The notes beneath the pieces were generated by a model. The model was not told the DNA's origin, searched no databases, and saw only the letters and a program-made list of their open reading frames with translations. 64,000 bases of DNA from CAYZQH01 sp050300015 (GTDB lineage Bacteria > Pseudomonadota > Gammaproteobacteria > Pseudomonadales > Cellvibrionaceae). The position numbers and the translations under genes are program-made. The stretch covers positions 124,001 to 188,000 of the forward strand of contig JBNKWZ010000024.1 of assembly GCA_050300015.1 (NCBI GenBank), written 5' to 3'. Shown one piece after another: positions 35,113-42,595 of the stretch; position 1 is the first letter of the stretch, and every line of letters begins with the position of its first letter.

Positions 35113-36473
35113 TCTGACGGTGGCGCGTCTTGATGCCGAGGCTTGCGTCTACGCGGCCTGCGTCGACGTTTGGGTTGTGCATCCTCTGCTTTTTGTAATA
35201 GCGATTGACGTTCGTCTTCGTTGGCCTCCTGGAAGCGTGTCCACCAAAGGCCGAGGCCGTCTAATTGCTCACCGGACTCCTCTCGTAGCAATAGAAAATC
35301 ATAAGCTGCGCGAAATCTTGGATGCTCCATCAAGCTCAATGCGCGTTTACTGTCCCTTTTTTCAAGGCGTGATTGCAGCTGCCAAATTTCGCGCATGGGC
35401 ATTAAAAAGCGTTTGGGTATGGCAGTAGCACTTAGTTGTTGACTGATAACGCCCTGTCCGGCAATTTGCAGTGCCTGTGCCGGCGGTGTTTTCGGAGAGT
35501 CTTGTTTCAATTGGCGTAATGCGGCTTGAAGAGGCAACCACAAAAACACCGCATAAATAAACGCAGGCGTCACGCGTTTATTCTGCCGGATGCGCTTGTC
35601 AGTGTTGACCGTGGCTTGGCTTACGAGTTTGCGCTCTTGGTCACTTGCGTGTTTTAAACACTCGGCGGTGCCTGGGAATAAATATTGAAACAGCTGGTAA
35701 TGGATTAGCAGCTCCGTGGTGGCTGTTGCGCAGCCGTTGAGTAGCAATTTCAGAACTTCTTCAAATCGGCGTGCGGTTGGCACATCGGCCATCAGTACAG
35801 CGAGCCGTTGAATGGGGTTGGCTGTGGCGTCCTCAATGTTGAACCCCAATTTGGCGGCAAAACGCACGGCACGCAGCATGCGAACGGGGTCTTCGCGATA
35901 ACGTGCTTCGGCATCGCCAATAATCCGAATATTGCGATTGGATAAATCTTCGATACCCGTGGAGAAATCCAGAACCTCTTCATCGATTGGATCAAAGTAC
36001 AAGGCGTTGATTGTGAAATCTCGCCGCAGCGCGTCAGAGGCTAAATCGCCATAGACATTGTCGCGCAGGAGTAAGCCTGACTCCGATTGCGCGGCTTCTT
36101 TCGCAGTGCGAGCATTGTCGTGGTGTGCCCGAAAGGTGGTGACTTCAATGATCTCTCTACCGAAGCGAACATGCACAATGCGAAAGCGCCGGCCTATGAT
36201 CATCGCGCGGTTAAAGCGCTGTTTGACTTGTTCGGGAGTGGCGCTAGTTGCTACGTCAAAATCCTTGGGCGTGCCGTCCAATAATAGGTCTCGAACACCA
36301 CCGCCCACCAAGTAGGCCATATAACCCGCATTTCGTAGGGAACGAATCACGGTAATGGCGTTCTTACTAATCAACTCCGCGTCGAGTTGGTGTTCGTGGT
36401 GCGTGAGGCGAATTGGGGTATGAGCCAAGTTGTCCGGTTGTGGCTTAAAGAGCGTCAAAAACCGTTTTAGCAT
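35109..36473 (-). CDS. pcnB: Poly(A) polymerase I
   Basis: PcnB adds 3' poly(A) tails that promote RNA decay. The 454-aa protein has the class II nucleotidyltransferase core: AYLVGGGVRDLLLDGTPKDF with the DFD metal site, LRRDFTINALYFDP, and the RYREDPVRMLRAVRFAAKLG neck. A basic tail (KRRRRPRRRKPRH) suits RNA binding. In Pseudomonas pcnB lies directly downstream of cbrB and the CrcZ small RNA; the same order holds here with a 1.2-kb gap. Confidence 0.96.
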   Translation of the reverse strand: MLKRFLTLFKPQPDNLAHTPIRLTHHEHQLDAELISKNAITVIRSLRNAGYMAYLVGGGVRDLLLDGTPKDFDVATSATPEQVKQRFNRAMIIGRRFRIVHVRFGREIIEVTTFRAHHDNARTAKEAAQSESGLLLRDNVYGDLASDALRRDFTINALYFDPIDEEVLDFSTGIEDLSNRNIRIIGDAEARYREDPVRMLRAVRFAAKLGFNIEDATANPIQRLAVLMADVPTARRFEEVLKLLLNGCATATTELLIHYQLFQYLFPGTAECLKHASDQERKLVSQATVNTDKRIRQNKRVTPAFIYAVFLWLPLQAALRQLKQDSPKTPPAQALQIAGQGVISQQLSATAIPKRFLMPMREIWQLQSRLEKRDSKRALSLMEHPRFRAAYDFLLLREESGEQLDGLGLWWTRFQEANEDERQSLLQKAEDAQPKRRRRPRRRKPRHQDAPPSE

Positions 36474-36580
36474 GATGATCGTCGTTTATTAGATGCAAAT
36501 AGTTAGATGCGAAGGGCGCTTAAAGGCCAAAGTCTACCATGAGCGCCCACCTACAATACACTATTTGAATGGGGCGACGC

Positions 36581-36623
36581 GTAACAGGGTGTAACAGGTG
36601 CTGAGGAGGTGCGCAGGTGTTAC
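36581..36623. promoter_or_regulatory. Cluster of GTAACA/TGTTAC sites upstream of pcnB
   Basis: Two GTAACA hexamers exactly 10 bp apart (36581-36586, 36591-36596) and one TGTTAC (36618-36623) lie 110-150 bp upstream of pcnB. The same hexamer occurs upstream of both sigma-54 promoters in this gap, so these may bind the same regulator (CbrB, by inference). I find no -24/-12 element just downstream of them. Confidence 0.4.
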
Positions 36624-36659
36624 CGGTGTATTTTTAGGAGGGCGTTCTGATTGGGGGCT

Positions 36660-36817
36660 CGACACCCAAGGTGACGCTATGGGTGTTTCCGAGACAATCA
36701 AATGGGGCAATTGTTATTATTTGTTGTTATTAGTAAGCCGTTAACCGTTGTTTTTATTATTTATTGTTGTTCTTTGCTATCACTAAAATTTTTTTATTCT
36801 GGTTTGTTGTTATAGGC
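36660..36817 (-). ncRNA. Second CrcZ-like A-rich small RNA (unit A; 3' end approximate)
   Basis: Downstream of a sigma-54 promoter (36827-36842) the minus strand reads CTATAACAACAAACC and then two more A-rich tracts (plus 36747-36775 and 36711-36733) full of AAC, AAU and AAA triplets. These resemble the Hfq/Crc-binding catalytic-repression motifs of Pseudomonas CrcZ/CrcY. Unit B upstream has the same plan, sharing CTATAACAACAA near the start. An ACACCCA/TGGGTGT hairpin at 36662-36686 may be the 3' end, but it lacks a U-tract, so the end is a guess and read-through towards pcnB is possible. Confidence 0.6.
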
Positions 36818-36826
36818 CGTACCCTC

Positions 36827-36842
36827 AGCAGGGATTGTGCCA
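36827..36842 (-). promoter_or_regulatory. Sigma-54 promoter of unit A
   Basis: The minus strand reads TGGCAC-AATCC-CTGCT, matching the -24/-12 consensus TGGCAC-N5-TTGCW with one mismatch, and with GG and GC 12 bases apart. The predicted transcript start is about 36816-36817. Confidence 0.7.
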
Positions 36843-36917
36843 GTATTAAAATATTCAATAAAAACAATGGGTTGTTGTTTTTTGTGGTTTGTAAAGGTTA
36901 GACTTGGGCGGGCGATA

Positions 36918-36944
36918 TGTTACGAAAAGAAAGCGGGTTGTTAC
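36918..36944 (-). promoter_or_regulatory. Putative CbrB sites of unit A
   Basis: Two TGTTAC hexamers (36918-36923 and 36939-36944) lie 77 and 98 bp upstream of the -24 GG of promoter A. Unit B has the same hexamer at 76 and 98 bp, so the spacing is conserved. That is the expected distance for an enhancer-binding regulator of sigma-54. Confidence 0.55.
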
Positions 36945-36980
36945 TTCCGGTGCGGTTTTTGGGGTGGGTCGATCTCATAT

Positions 36981-37012
36981 GAAAACGGGAAGGTCTAAGA
37001 CCTTCCCGTTTC
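36981..37012 (-). terminator. Intrinsic terminator of unit B small RNA
   Basis: A perfect 13-bp stem (36983-36995 with 36999-37011, loop of 3) is followed on the minus strand by GTTTTC. It separates unit B from the activator sites of unit A. Confidence 0.85.
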
Positions 37013-37230
37013 AATCAAATCTTTAGGCTTTTTTATTGTTGCTAACCGTGCCTAACAGTACACGTCCCTGTTTGCGCCGCTGTGTTCCGCGAGCTTTCCT
37101 CAGTTCTGTCAGTTATACGCTTTCTTATTATTCTTTGTTGTAATTATTATAAGCAATTCATCTTTTTATTATTTATTGTTCTTATTAGTTATCTATTTTT
37201 GCATTTTTATTAGTTATTGTTGTTATAGTG
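36981..37230 (-). ncRNA. crcZ: CrcZ-like Hfq-sequestering small RNA (unit B)
   Basis: The predicted RNA of about 250 nt starts near 37230, about 12 bases past the -12 element of a sigma-54 promoter, and ends at the terminator at 36981-37012. Its 5' end reads CACTATAACAACAATAACTA, very like Pseudomonas CrcZ as I remember it. It has four A-rich blocks of AAN triplets (plus 37204-37226, 37163-37190, 37121-37150, 37028-37041). In Pseudomonas CrcZ lies between cbrB and pcnB, is driven by CbrB and sigma-54, and titrates Hfq/Crc to relieve catabolite repression. Position, promoter and composition all agree; CrcZ (about 400 nt) is longer. No convincing gene is seen in it. Confidence 0.75.
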
Positions 37231-37240
37231 TTAGCGATAC

Positions 37241-37257
37241 AGCAATGCACATGCCAA
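37241..37257 (-). promoter_or_regulatory. Sigma-54 promoter of unit B
   Basis: The minus strand reads TTGGCAT-GTGCA-TTGCT, matching the -24/-12 consensus (TTGGCAC-N5-TTGCW) at all but one position, with correct GG-GC spacing of 12. The predicted start is about 37230. Confidence 0.82.
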
Positions 37258-37283
37258 CAGTATAAAATCTATTAAAAACAAGG

Positions 37284-37379
37284 TGTTACGAAATGTCGGC
37301 GATATGGAAGGTCGACCAAAACGGTGAAAGTGTTACTTTTAGTTTGGGTGGGTGTTACCGGCTTGGGTTTTGGGTAACA
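37284..37379 (-). promoter_or_regulatory. Putative CbrB enhancer sites of unit B
   Basis: Three TGTTAC hexamers (37284-37289, 37331-37336, 37353-37358) and one inverted GTAACA (37374-37379) lie upstream of promoter B. The last two form an inverted pair (TGTTACC ... GGGTAACA). They lie about 29, 76, 98 and 119 bp above the -24 element. From memory, a TGTTAC core has been reported for CbrB. The adjacent cbrB gene makes self-neighbour control likely. Confidence 0.6.
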
Positions 37380-37688
37380 AAAGTGTGATGCAGTTCGAAT
37401 TTTGATATTTGAAATAACACTTAACAATGATTTTTTTAGTCTTTTTAACAAATAATTGTAGTACTTATGGTTGTATTTATACTGAGATAAGCTTGAATGA
37501 TGGCGATTTTATGCCTCGGCTGCGTGCCGACGTTGACCAGTATCAGTTAGTGATTGATTTTACGAGGGGTTAAGAGTCGATGCCCTCGTAAAGCTGGGTT
37601 AGCGGTTCTGGGGCCGTAAAGTTCAGTGGTGATATTTTCTAGCCGTTTATGGCGGTTACCCGGAGTGTTGTTTCTAAATCAAGAGCGG
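37380..37688. other. AT-rich spacer downstream of cbrB (no gene seen)
   Basis: This 309-bp stretch between the putative CbrB sites and the cbrB stop codon has no convincing gene. It contains an inverted repeat TACGAGGG ... CCCTCGTA (37561-37590) with a 14-base loop but no T-run, and an AT-rich part (37400-37490) that could favour DNA bending by IHF or Fis near the sigma-54 promoter. Confidence 0.35.
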
Positions 37689-39071
37689 TTAATTTCGTTG
37701 AGTGGCTTTTTGACGAGGGATGCCAAGGCGTTGGCGGCGTTCCCAAAGGCACTTGCGGCTAACCCCGAGCTTCTTGGCAAGTTCGGTTTCACTCATAGAG
37801 TCTTGATGCTCTAATACAAACCTTTGGAAGTAGTCCTCCAGTGAGAGGTCTTCACTGGGCTCATTGTTTGAGGATCGTTTAGAGGATTCGTACTCCCCGT
37901 CAGAGTCTTCATCGTCCACGCGAACCAGATCTAAGTCGATGGCGAGGCCGGTGTGGTCGATTTCCTCGCTATCGCACATGATGACGGCGCGTTGCATGGC
38001 GTTTTCGAGCTCGCGTATATTGCCCGGCCAGGTGTAAGTGGTGATGGCTTGTATGGCCTCCGGCGACAGAGACAGCGGCGTTCTTTTGAGTTCGGCGCAA
38101 AAGCGCTTCACGAAGATCTCTGCCAGGGTCAAAATGTCCTTCCCGCGTTCACGCAGTGCTGGCAGCTTTATTTGCAATACATTGATTCTGAAAAACAAAT
38201 CTTCCCGAAACTTGTTCTCGCGAGCCAGTTTGGCGAGATCTCTGTGGGTGGCGGCGACCAAGCGCACGTCCACCTTGCGCGATTCTATGGCGCCGATGGG
38301 TCTGACTTCGCCTTCCTGAAGGACTCTAAGCAGACGCGCTTGCGCCTCTAAGGGTAACTCTCCAATTTCATCTAAAAACAGGGTGCCGCCATCAGCGGCG
38401 GCCACTAAGCCTTCTCGTTGCGAAGCCGCACCGGTAAACGCGCCTTTTTCATGACCAAATAATTCCGCTTCGATCAAAGTTTCAGGAATGGCGGCGCAGT
38501 TGACGCTGATAAGGGGTTTGTCGGCTCGTGGACTTTGATAGTGGATGGCCCGAGCCACCAGCTCTTTACCGGTACCCGTTTCACCATTAATCAGCACCGT
38601 GGCGTTGGTGGGCGCCATCTTATGGATCATTGAGTAGATTTCTCGCATTTTCGGCGAATTGCCGATCATGCCTTCTACCACTTCAGTACCCAGGCGTGGC
38701 GAGGACATTTGTGCCGATTTCACGGCCTTGCCAAGCACGCGTTTGACTGCGGTAAGCATTTCGTCGTGGTCAAAGGGTTTGGCAATGTAATCTACCGCGC
38801 CCATACGCATAGAGTCCACGGCCGAGCGCAGGCTGGCATAGCTCGTCATTATAAGAACAGGAACTTCGCCAGCCATTTGTATGAGGTCGGTTCCTGGGGC
38901 GCCAGGTAGCCGTAAGTCTGAAATAATGAGGTCAAAAGAATCGAGGTTGTATTTGCCGGTGGCCTCTTTGACAGAGGCAGCTTCTTTTACATCATATTTG
39001 TTACGGCTCAAGAGCTTACGTAACGCTGTGCGAATAATAATCTCGTCTTCGACTATCAGAATCTTACTCAT
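37689..39071 (-). CDS. cbrB: NtrC-family sigma-54 response regulator CbrB
   Basis: The 460-aa protein has an N-terminal receiver domain (ILIVEDEIIIRTALRKLL, phospho-Asp in IISDLRLPGAPG, Lys in AKPFDHDEM). Its central AAA+ domain has Walker A GETGTGKE, the sigma-54-contacting GAFTGA loop (EKGAFTGAASQ), Walker B GGTLFLDEIGEL and an arginine-finger region. The C-terminal Fis-type helix-turn-helix is ETELAKKLGVSRKCLWERRQ. The receiver stretch YASLRSAVDSMRMGAVDYIA and the HTH match Pseudomonas CbrB very closely. CbrB activates crcZ and amino-acid use genes. It follows cbrA by 16 bp. Confidence 0.95.
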   Translation of the reverse strand: MSKILIVEDEIIIRTALRKLLSRNKYDVKEAASVKEATGKYNLDSFDLIISDLRLPGAPGTDLIQMAGEVPVLIMTSYASLRSAVDSMRMGAVDYIAKPFDHDEMLTAVKRVLGKAVKSAQMSSPRLGTEVVEGMIGNSPKMREIYSMIHKMAPTNATVLINGETGTGKELVARAIHYQSPRADKPLISVNCAAIPETLIEAELFGHEKGAFTGAASQREGLVAAADGGTLFLDEIGELPLEAQARLLRVLQEGEVRPIGAIESRKVDVRLVAATHRDLAKLARENKFREDLFFRINVLQIKLPALRERGKDILTLAEIFVKRFCAELKRTPLSLSPEAIQAITTYTWPGNIRELENAMQRAVIMCDSEEIDHTGLAIDLDLVRVDDEDSDGEYESSKRSSNNEPSEDLSLEDYFQRFVLEHQDSMSETELAKKLGVSRKCLWERRQRLGIPRQKATQRN

Positions 39072-39087
39072 AGGCCTGCAGTGTTAC

Positions 39088-42072
39088 TCATAGGGTGGTC
39101 ATAGTGTTACCGTTCGCCTCGAGACTTTCAAGGCCGGCCGGCATAGAAATGACGAAGCGTGTCCCAATGTTGGTATTTGGGTCGGCGGGGGAGTGAATTT
39201 CAATCTCACCGTGATGATCTTCAATAATACTGTAAACCATGGCAAGCCCAAGTCCCGTGCCCTCGCCGGGCTCCTTCGTGGTGAAAAAAGGCTCAAAGAT
39301 ACGATCAATGGCTTTTTGTGGTATCCCAGCACCCTCATCTGTTACCGATAACTGCACAATATCGCCGAGCTTGTGAGAGCTAAGGTCAATACGGCCTTGC
39401 TCTGGGCTCGCGTCTCGGGAATTGGACAGCAGGTTAATAAACACTTGAATCAGGCGCTGGCTGTCTGCACGAATCACAAGGTCCGGGTCAATTTGATTGT
39501 TGAAAAGCACCTCACGCTTCTCTTTCTGGAGCGCTAACAAATCAATGGCTTCTTGCGCGCATTCACGCGGTTTGACTTCTGTAAAGTCAATCTCAGATTG
39601 GCGCCCCGAATGAGAAAAGCTCACTAAGGATTGCACGATACGACTCACGCGACCGGTGAGCGACAGTATTTGGTCGCCCGTTTCCACAATTTCTTCGGTA
39701 TCGGTTTCATATCGCAAGTTTTGCGCTAGGCAAGCAATGCCAGTGACAGGGTTGCCAATTTCGTGGGCGACACCCGCGGCCAGCCTGCCGATGGAGGCCA
39801 AACGTTCACTGTGAACCAGCTCATTTTCCAGTGTCTGCAGCTCGGTTACGTCCTCAAGCAGGATCACCTGGCCATCGACTTGGTGTGCCATGGAGGAAGG
39901 AATAGTAGCTTTATGCAATGTGACCCAATGGGTATGGCTGTTTAGGGTGATTTGGCGTTTGTAAAATCGCGGCTCATCCGACACGGCAAATCGATGTAAA
40001 AGATTGCCCCAAGGGTCCAGCACATCTTCAAGGTGAGAGCCGGTGACTTCGTCGCTCTCAATGCCAGTGAGGTTTTCCATGGCACTGTTCCACATTAATA
40101 CTTCGAAATCTTGGCCTACGGAGCACGTGGCTAAGGGCAGCTGCTCCAAGGTTCTACGATGGTACAGTCGTAAGTTGTTGAGTTCTGCCGCCAGGCCGGT
40201 TAGATGGTCTCGGACCTGACCCAGGCGAGATTCCATTAAGTTGATGTCGGTGGCCCCCGGCGATTGAGGTATTCGATAGGGAACCAGTTTATCCATGATT
40301 TCGCTGGCCATGGAGATACCAATTAGGCTGGAGAGGTTGGCTTCAATTTCGTCTCGCAATCGCCGAAGAGCATAGGGCCGACTTTCGTTGGGGCGCAGGT
40401 TTAGGCGTGATAACGCCCTGGCCACTTCTTGTTCCGCAGTAGAATGCCCAATACGTGTAGACAACCTTTGAATGATCTCGTTAGGAGAGCGAATGTCTAA
40501 TGTCAGCCTAACCGGGTGGCTCAGTTCGTCTTGGGAGCAGAGCTCGGCGCCATAACGCTCATCGTCTGATTGCGAGGTGATTAACGAGATGACGATAAAC
40601 ATCAGCGCGTTCATCCCCAAGCTCCAAAGTGTGATCGGCTTCCAGTACGCAACCCCCAGAGGGAGGGAGCCAAGCCCAGGAAAGGGAAAGGATTCCCAAC
40701 CGGCGATCATGGGTAATAATAGACAGCACAGCCAAATACCCACACCGGTCAAAAGTCCCGCAAACAACCCTCTGCGGTTGCCCCCGGGCCAATGGGTGAC
40801 CGAGACCACGGCGGGCAGCAGCTGCAGTGTGGCGATAAATGAAGCCAGCGCCAGGTCCGCGAGTGTGAAGCGGTTGTTCAGTAGTAAATAGAAGGCAAAC
40901 CCCGCACTGAGAATCACCGCAATTAAAATTCTCCTCATCCACACCAGTTGACGATACACGTCGTGTTTCACTTGAAAGCGTGTGATAGGCAAAATCCAGT
41001 GGTTCAGGATCATGGTGGCCAATGCGAGTGTTATGGCAATCATGGCACCCGTGGCCGCGGATAATCCGCCAACAAAGGCGATTAGGGCGAATCCATGACT
41101 GCCTTCAGCCATTGGGATACTCAAGGGGAAGTATTGAGTGGGCGATTCAAGCCCTAAGGCTTGCCCTCCCCATAAAATTGGGAAAATAGGCAACGCCATG
41201 ACCAGTAGAAACAAAGGAAAGGCCCAGGTGACCGTTTTGTGTGAATGCTTGACAGGGTTTTCCACCACCGTCATATGAAAAATGTGGGGCATAGATACAG
41301 CAGTGGCAATAAACACCAGCATCAGTGCGTGCGCGGATTGGTCGTTGTCGCGGTCACGCAGTGCTGCCAAGGTTTCTGGGTTGGCTTCCAGCCATGCGTC
41401 TAAGCCCGTGAAACCACCGAAGACTTCATAAACGGCGAACAGCCCCACCGCCACCAACCCAAATACCTTCACCAAAGATTCAAACCCCATCACGGTCACC
41501 AAACCTTTGTGGTGTGCGCGGTCGGACCCAAATGCCATTGCGAACAATGCGATGATGCCGCAGTACAGCAGGGCAAAGGTTTGGCGAGCACCAAATTCAG
41601 AAAAAGCTGGAGTGAGATCTTGATGGTTGTTGCGGGTGAGCAAGTGAATGGTATCGGCCACCGCTTGCATTTGTAGCGTCAACAAGGGCGCCATGGCCAG
41701 CAGCATGGTGAGCGTGACATACCCTCCCACGGAATGGCTGTGGTAACGAAATACCAGAAGGTCGGCCATAGAGTTAATTTGAAAGCGTCGGGCCAACTCA
41801 AATAAGGGCTTGAGTAGAAAGGGTGCAAACAAAAATAAGGCGCCCGTACCGATGTAATAGGCAAGCGCTGCGTAGCCAAAGCGGCCCGCCAAGTCCACTA
41901 CACCGTAAAATGCCCAGGCACTTGCAAAAATGCCAAGAGAGAATACATAGGTAATGGGGTGGGAGACAAATCGGTCTGGTATCCAGCCGCGTTCAGTGGT
42001 GTAGGCAATGGTAAACAAAATACCCAAATACCCCAGGCAGATCAGTGCGACCTCAATGTAACTAAGCGTCAT
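39088..42072 (-). CDS. cbrA: Sensor histidine kinase with SSS-transporter domain, CbrA
   Basis: From the ATG at 42072 the protein is 994 aa (P. aeruginosa CbrA 983). The first 520 or so residues form about 13 membrane helices of the sodium/solute symporter family, e.g. YAALAYYIGTGALFLFAPFL and FVGGLSAATGAMIAITLALA. A PAS domain follows (about 640-750, LPLATCSVGQDFEVLMWNSA). Then come HisKA with the phospho-His in RLAAGVAHEIGNPVTGIACL (about residue 766) and an ATPase domain (VFINLLSNSRDAS, DEGAGIP, GTGLGLAMVYSI). It phosphorylates CbrB and also transports histidine in Pseudomonas. It overlaps cbrX by 11 bases. Confidence 0.95.
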   Translation of the reverse strand: MTLSYIEVALICLGYLGILFTIAYTTERGWIPDRFVSHPITYVFSLGIFASAWAFYGVVDLAGRFGYAALAYYIGTGALFLFAPFLLKPLFELARRFQINSMADLLVFRYHSHSVGGYVTLTMLLAMAPLLTLQMQAVADTIHLLTRNNHQDLTPAFSEFGARQTFALLYCGIIALFAMAFGSDRAHHKGLVTVMGFESLVKVFGLVAVGLFAVYEVFGGFTGLDAWLEANPETLAALRDRDNDQSAHALMLVFIATAVSMPHIFHMTVVENPVKHSHKTVTWAFPLFLLVMALPIFPILWGGQALGLESPTQYFPLSIPMAEGSHGFALIAFVGGLSAATGAMIAITLALATMILNHWILPITRFQVKHDVYRQLVWMRRILIAVILSAGFAFYLLLNNRFTLADLALASFIATLQLLPAVVSVTHWPGGNRRGLFAGLLTGVGIWLCCLLLPMIAGWESFPFPGLGSLPLGVAYWKPITLWSLGMNALMFIVISLITSQSDDERYGAELCSQDELSHPVRLTLDIRSPNEIIQRLSTRIGHSTAEQEVARALSRLNLRPNESRPYALRRLRDEIEANLSSLIGISMASEIMDKLVPYRIPQSPGATDINLMESRLGQVRDHLTGLAAELNNLRLYHRRTLEQLPLATCSVGQDFEVLMWNSAMENLTGIESDEVTGSHLEDVLDPWGNLLHRFAVSDEPRFYKRQITLNSHTHWVTLHKATIPSSMAHQVDGQVILLEDVTELQTLENELVHSERLASIGRLAAGVAHEIGNPVTGIACLAQNLRYETDTEEIVETGDQILSLTGRVSRIVQSLVSFSHSGRQSEIDFTEVKPRECAQEAIDLLALQKEKREVLFNNQIDPDLVIRADSQRLIQVFINLLSNSRDASPEQGRIDLSSHKLGDIVQLSVTDEGAGIPQKAIDRIFEPFFTTKEPGEGTGLGLAMVYSIIEDHHGEIEIHSPADPNTNIGTRFVISMPAGLESLEANGNTMTTL

Positions 42073-42238
42073 GATCACGCGTCCGCGCTTGCACCACAAA
42101 AGCGATCACTATCACTAACAACCAAAATCCAAAGGGTTTGTACCAGGCCCCAGAGGGCTCGGTGACCCAATCGAGGAGTGGGGGTGCGGCGATATAAGAC
42201 AGCAGCACAATCAGTACAATGGGAATAGGGCGGTTCAT
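42062..42238 (-). CDS. cbrX: Small membrane protein CbrX
   Basis: A 58-codon gene on the minus strand runs from the ATG at 42236-42238 to the TAG at 42062-42064. It encodes a small protein with two hydrophobic stretches (PIPIVLIVLLSYIAAPP and PFGFWLLVIVIAFVVQ) and a charged tail (RTRDHDA). The stop lies 11 bases inside cbrA, so translation is coupled. In Pseudomonas a similar short gene, cbrX, precedes and overlaps cbrA and affects its translation. Position, size, membrane character and overlap all agree. Confidence 0.85.
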   Translation of the reverse strand: MNRPIPIVLIVLLSYIAAPPLLDWVTEPSGAWYKPFGFWLLVIVIAFVVQARTRDHDA

Positions 42239-42595
42239 AGTGGCGTGGATTCAGTCAAACCGCAGATACTACTGCAGGCCCTATGTCATTGTCACCTCCG
42301 ATGGGTGTGGGGCAATGGTCGTGAAACAGCGGTAAAGCGCGTAAAAATTTGGTATGGTTGCGCGCTTGGCGATGTCCGCGCGTGGTGGAGTGGTAAACCA
42401 ATGTGAGAGTCTATCTCGCGGGCAGCGCTGTCTGGGTAACTCTAAAAAATGTTTTATTTTTGTCTTCTGAGTCAACCACGAACGAACTTCCGGTAATTTA
42501 TTACAGAATTTCGCCTTTTCTTAAAAGTATTATTTGCGAACGCACGGCAACTCTAAAGTCTATGAGCTGCAGGGGGCCAGTCGATGGAGCGCACG
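42239..42595. promoter_or_regulatory. Divergent promoter region of cbrXAB and the giant lipoprotein
   Basis: No gene is supported in these 357 bp. On the minus strand a perfect GGAGGTGA is followed by ATG-ACA-TAG (42281-42300), a two-codon reading frame 43 bp upstream of cbrX that could stall or re-initiate ribosomes. A GGAG six bases before the ATG at 42596 is the ribosome site of the giant gene. I cannot place promoters with confidence. Confidence 0.35.

Noticed and set aside
36918..36983. 21-codon plus-strand frame (MLRKESGLL...) before the hairpin at 36981-37012
   Set aside because: Coincides with putative activator sites of unit A, and there is no convincing ribosome site; the hairpin has its T-run on the minus strand.
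36711..37226. TTATTGTT-type repeats as a possible CRISPR or satellite array
   Set aside because: The repeats are short, irregular and without equal spacers. They are read naturally as AAN-rich RNA on the minus strand.
37293..37388. 31-codon plus-strand frame in the cbrB-pcnB gap (MSAIWKVDQNGESV...)
   Set aside because: It overlaps the TGTTAC sites and runs against the small-RNA units; AAGGTG upstream is weak. The regulatory reading explains the sequence better.
42340..42470. tRNA-like stretch near GTGGTGGAGTGGTAAACCAATG
   Set aside because: The T-loop GTTCGAAT-type sequence and a matching acceptor stem are missing.
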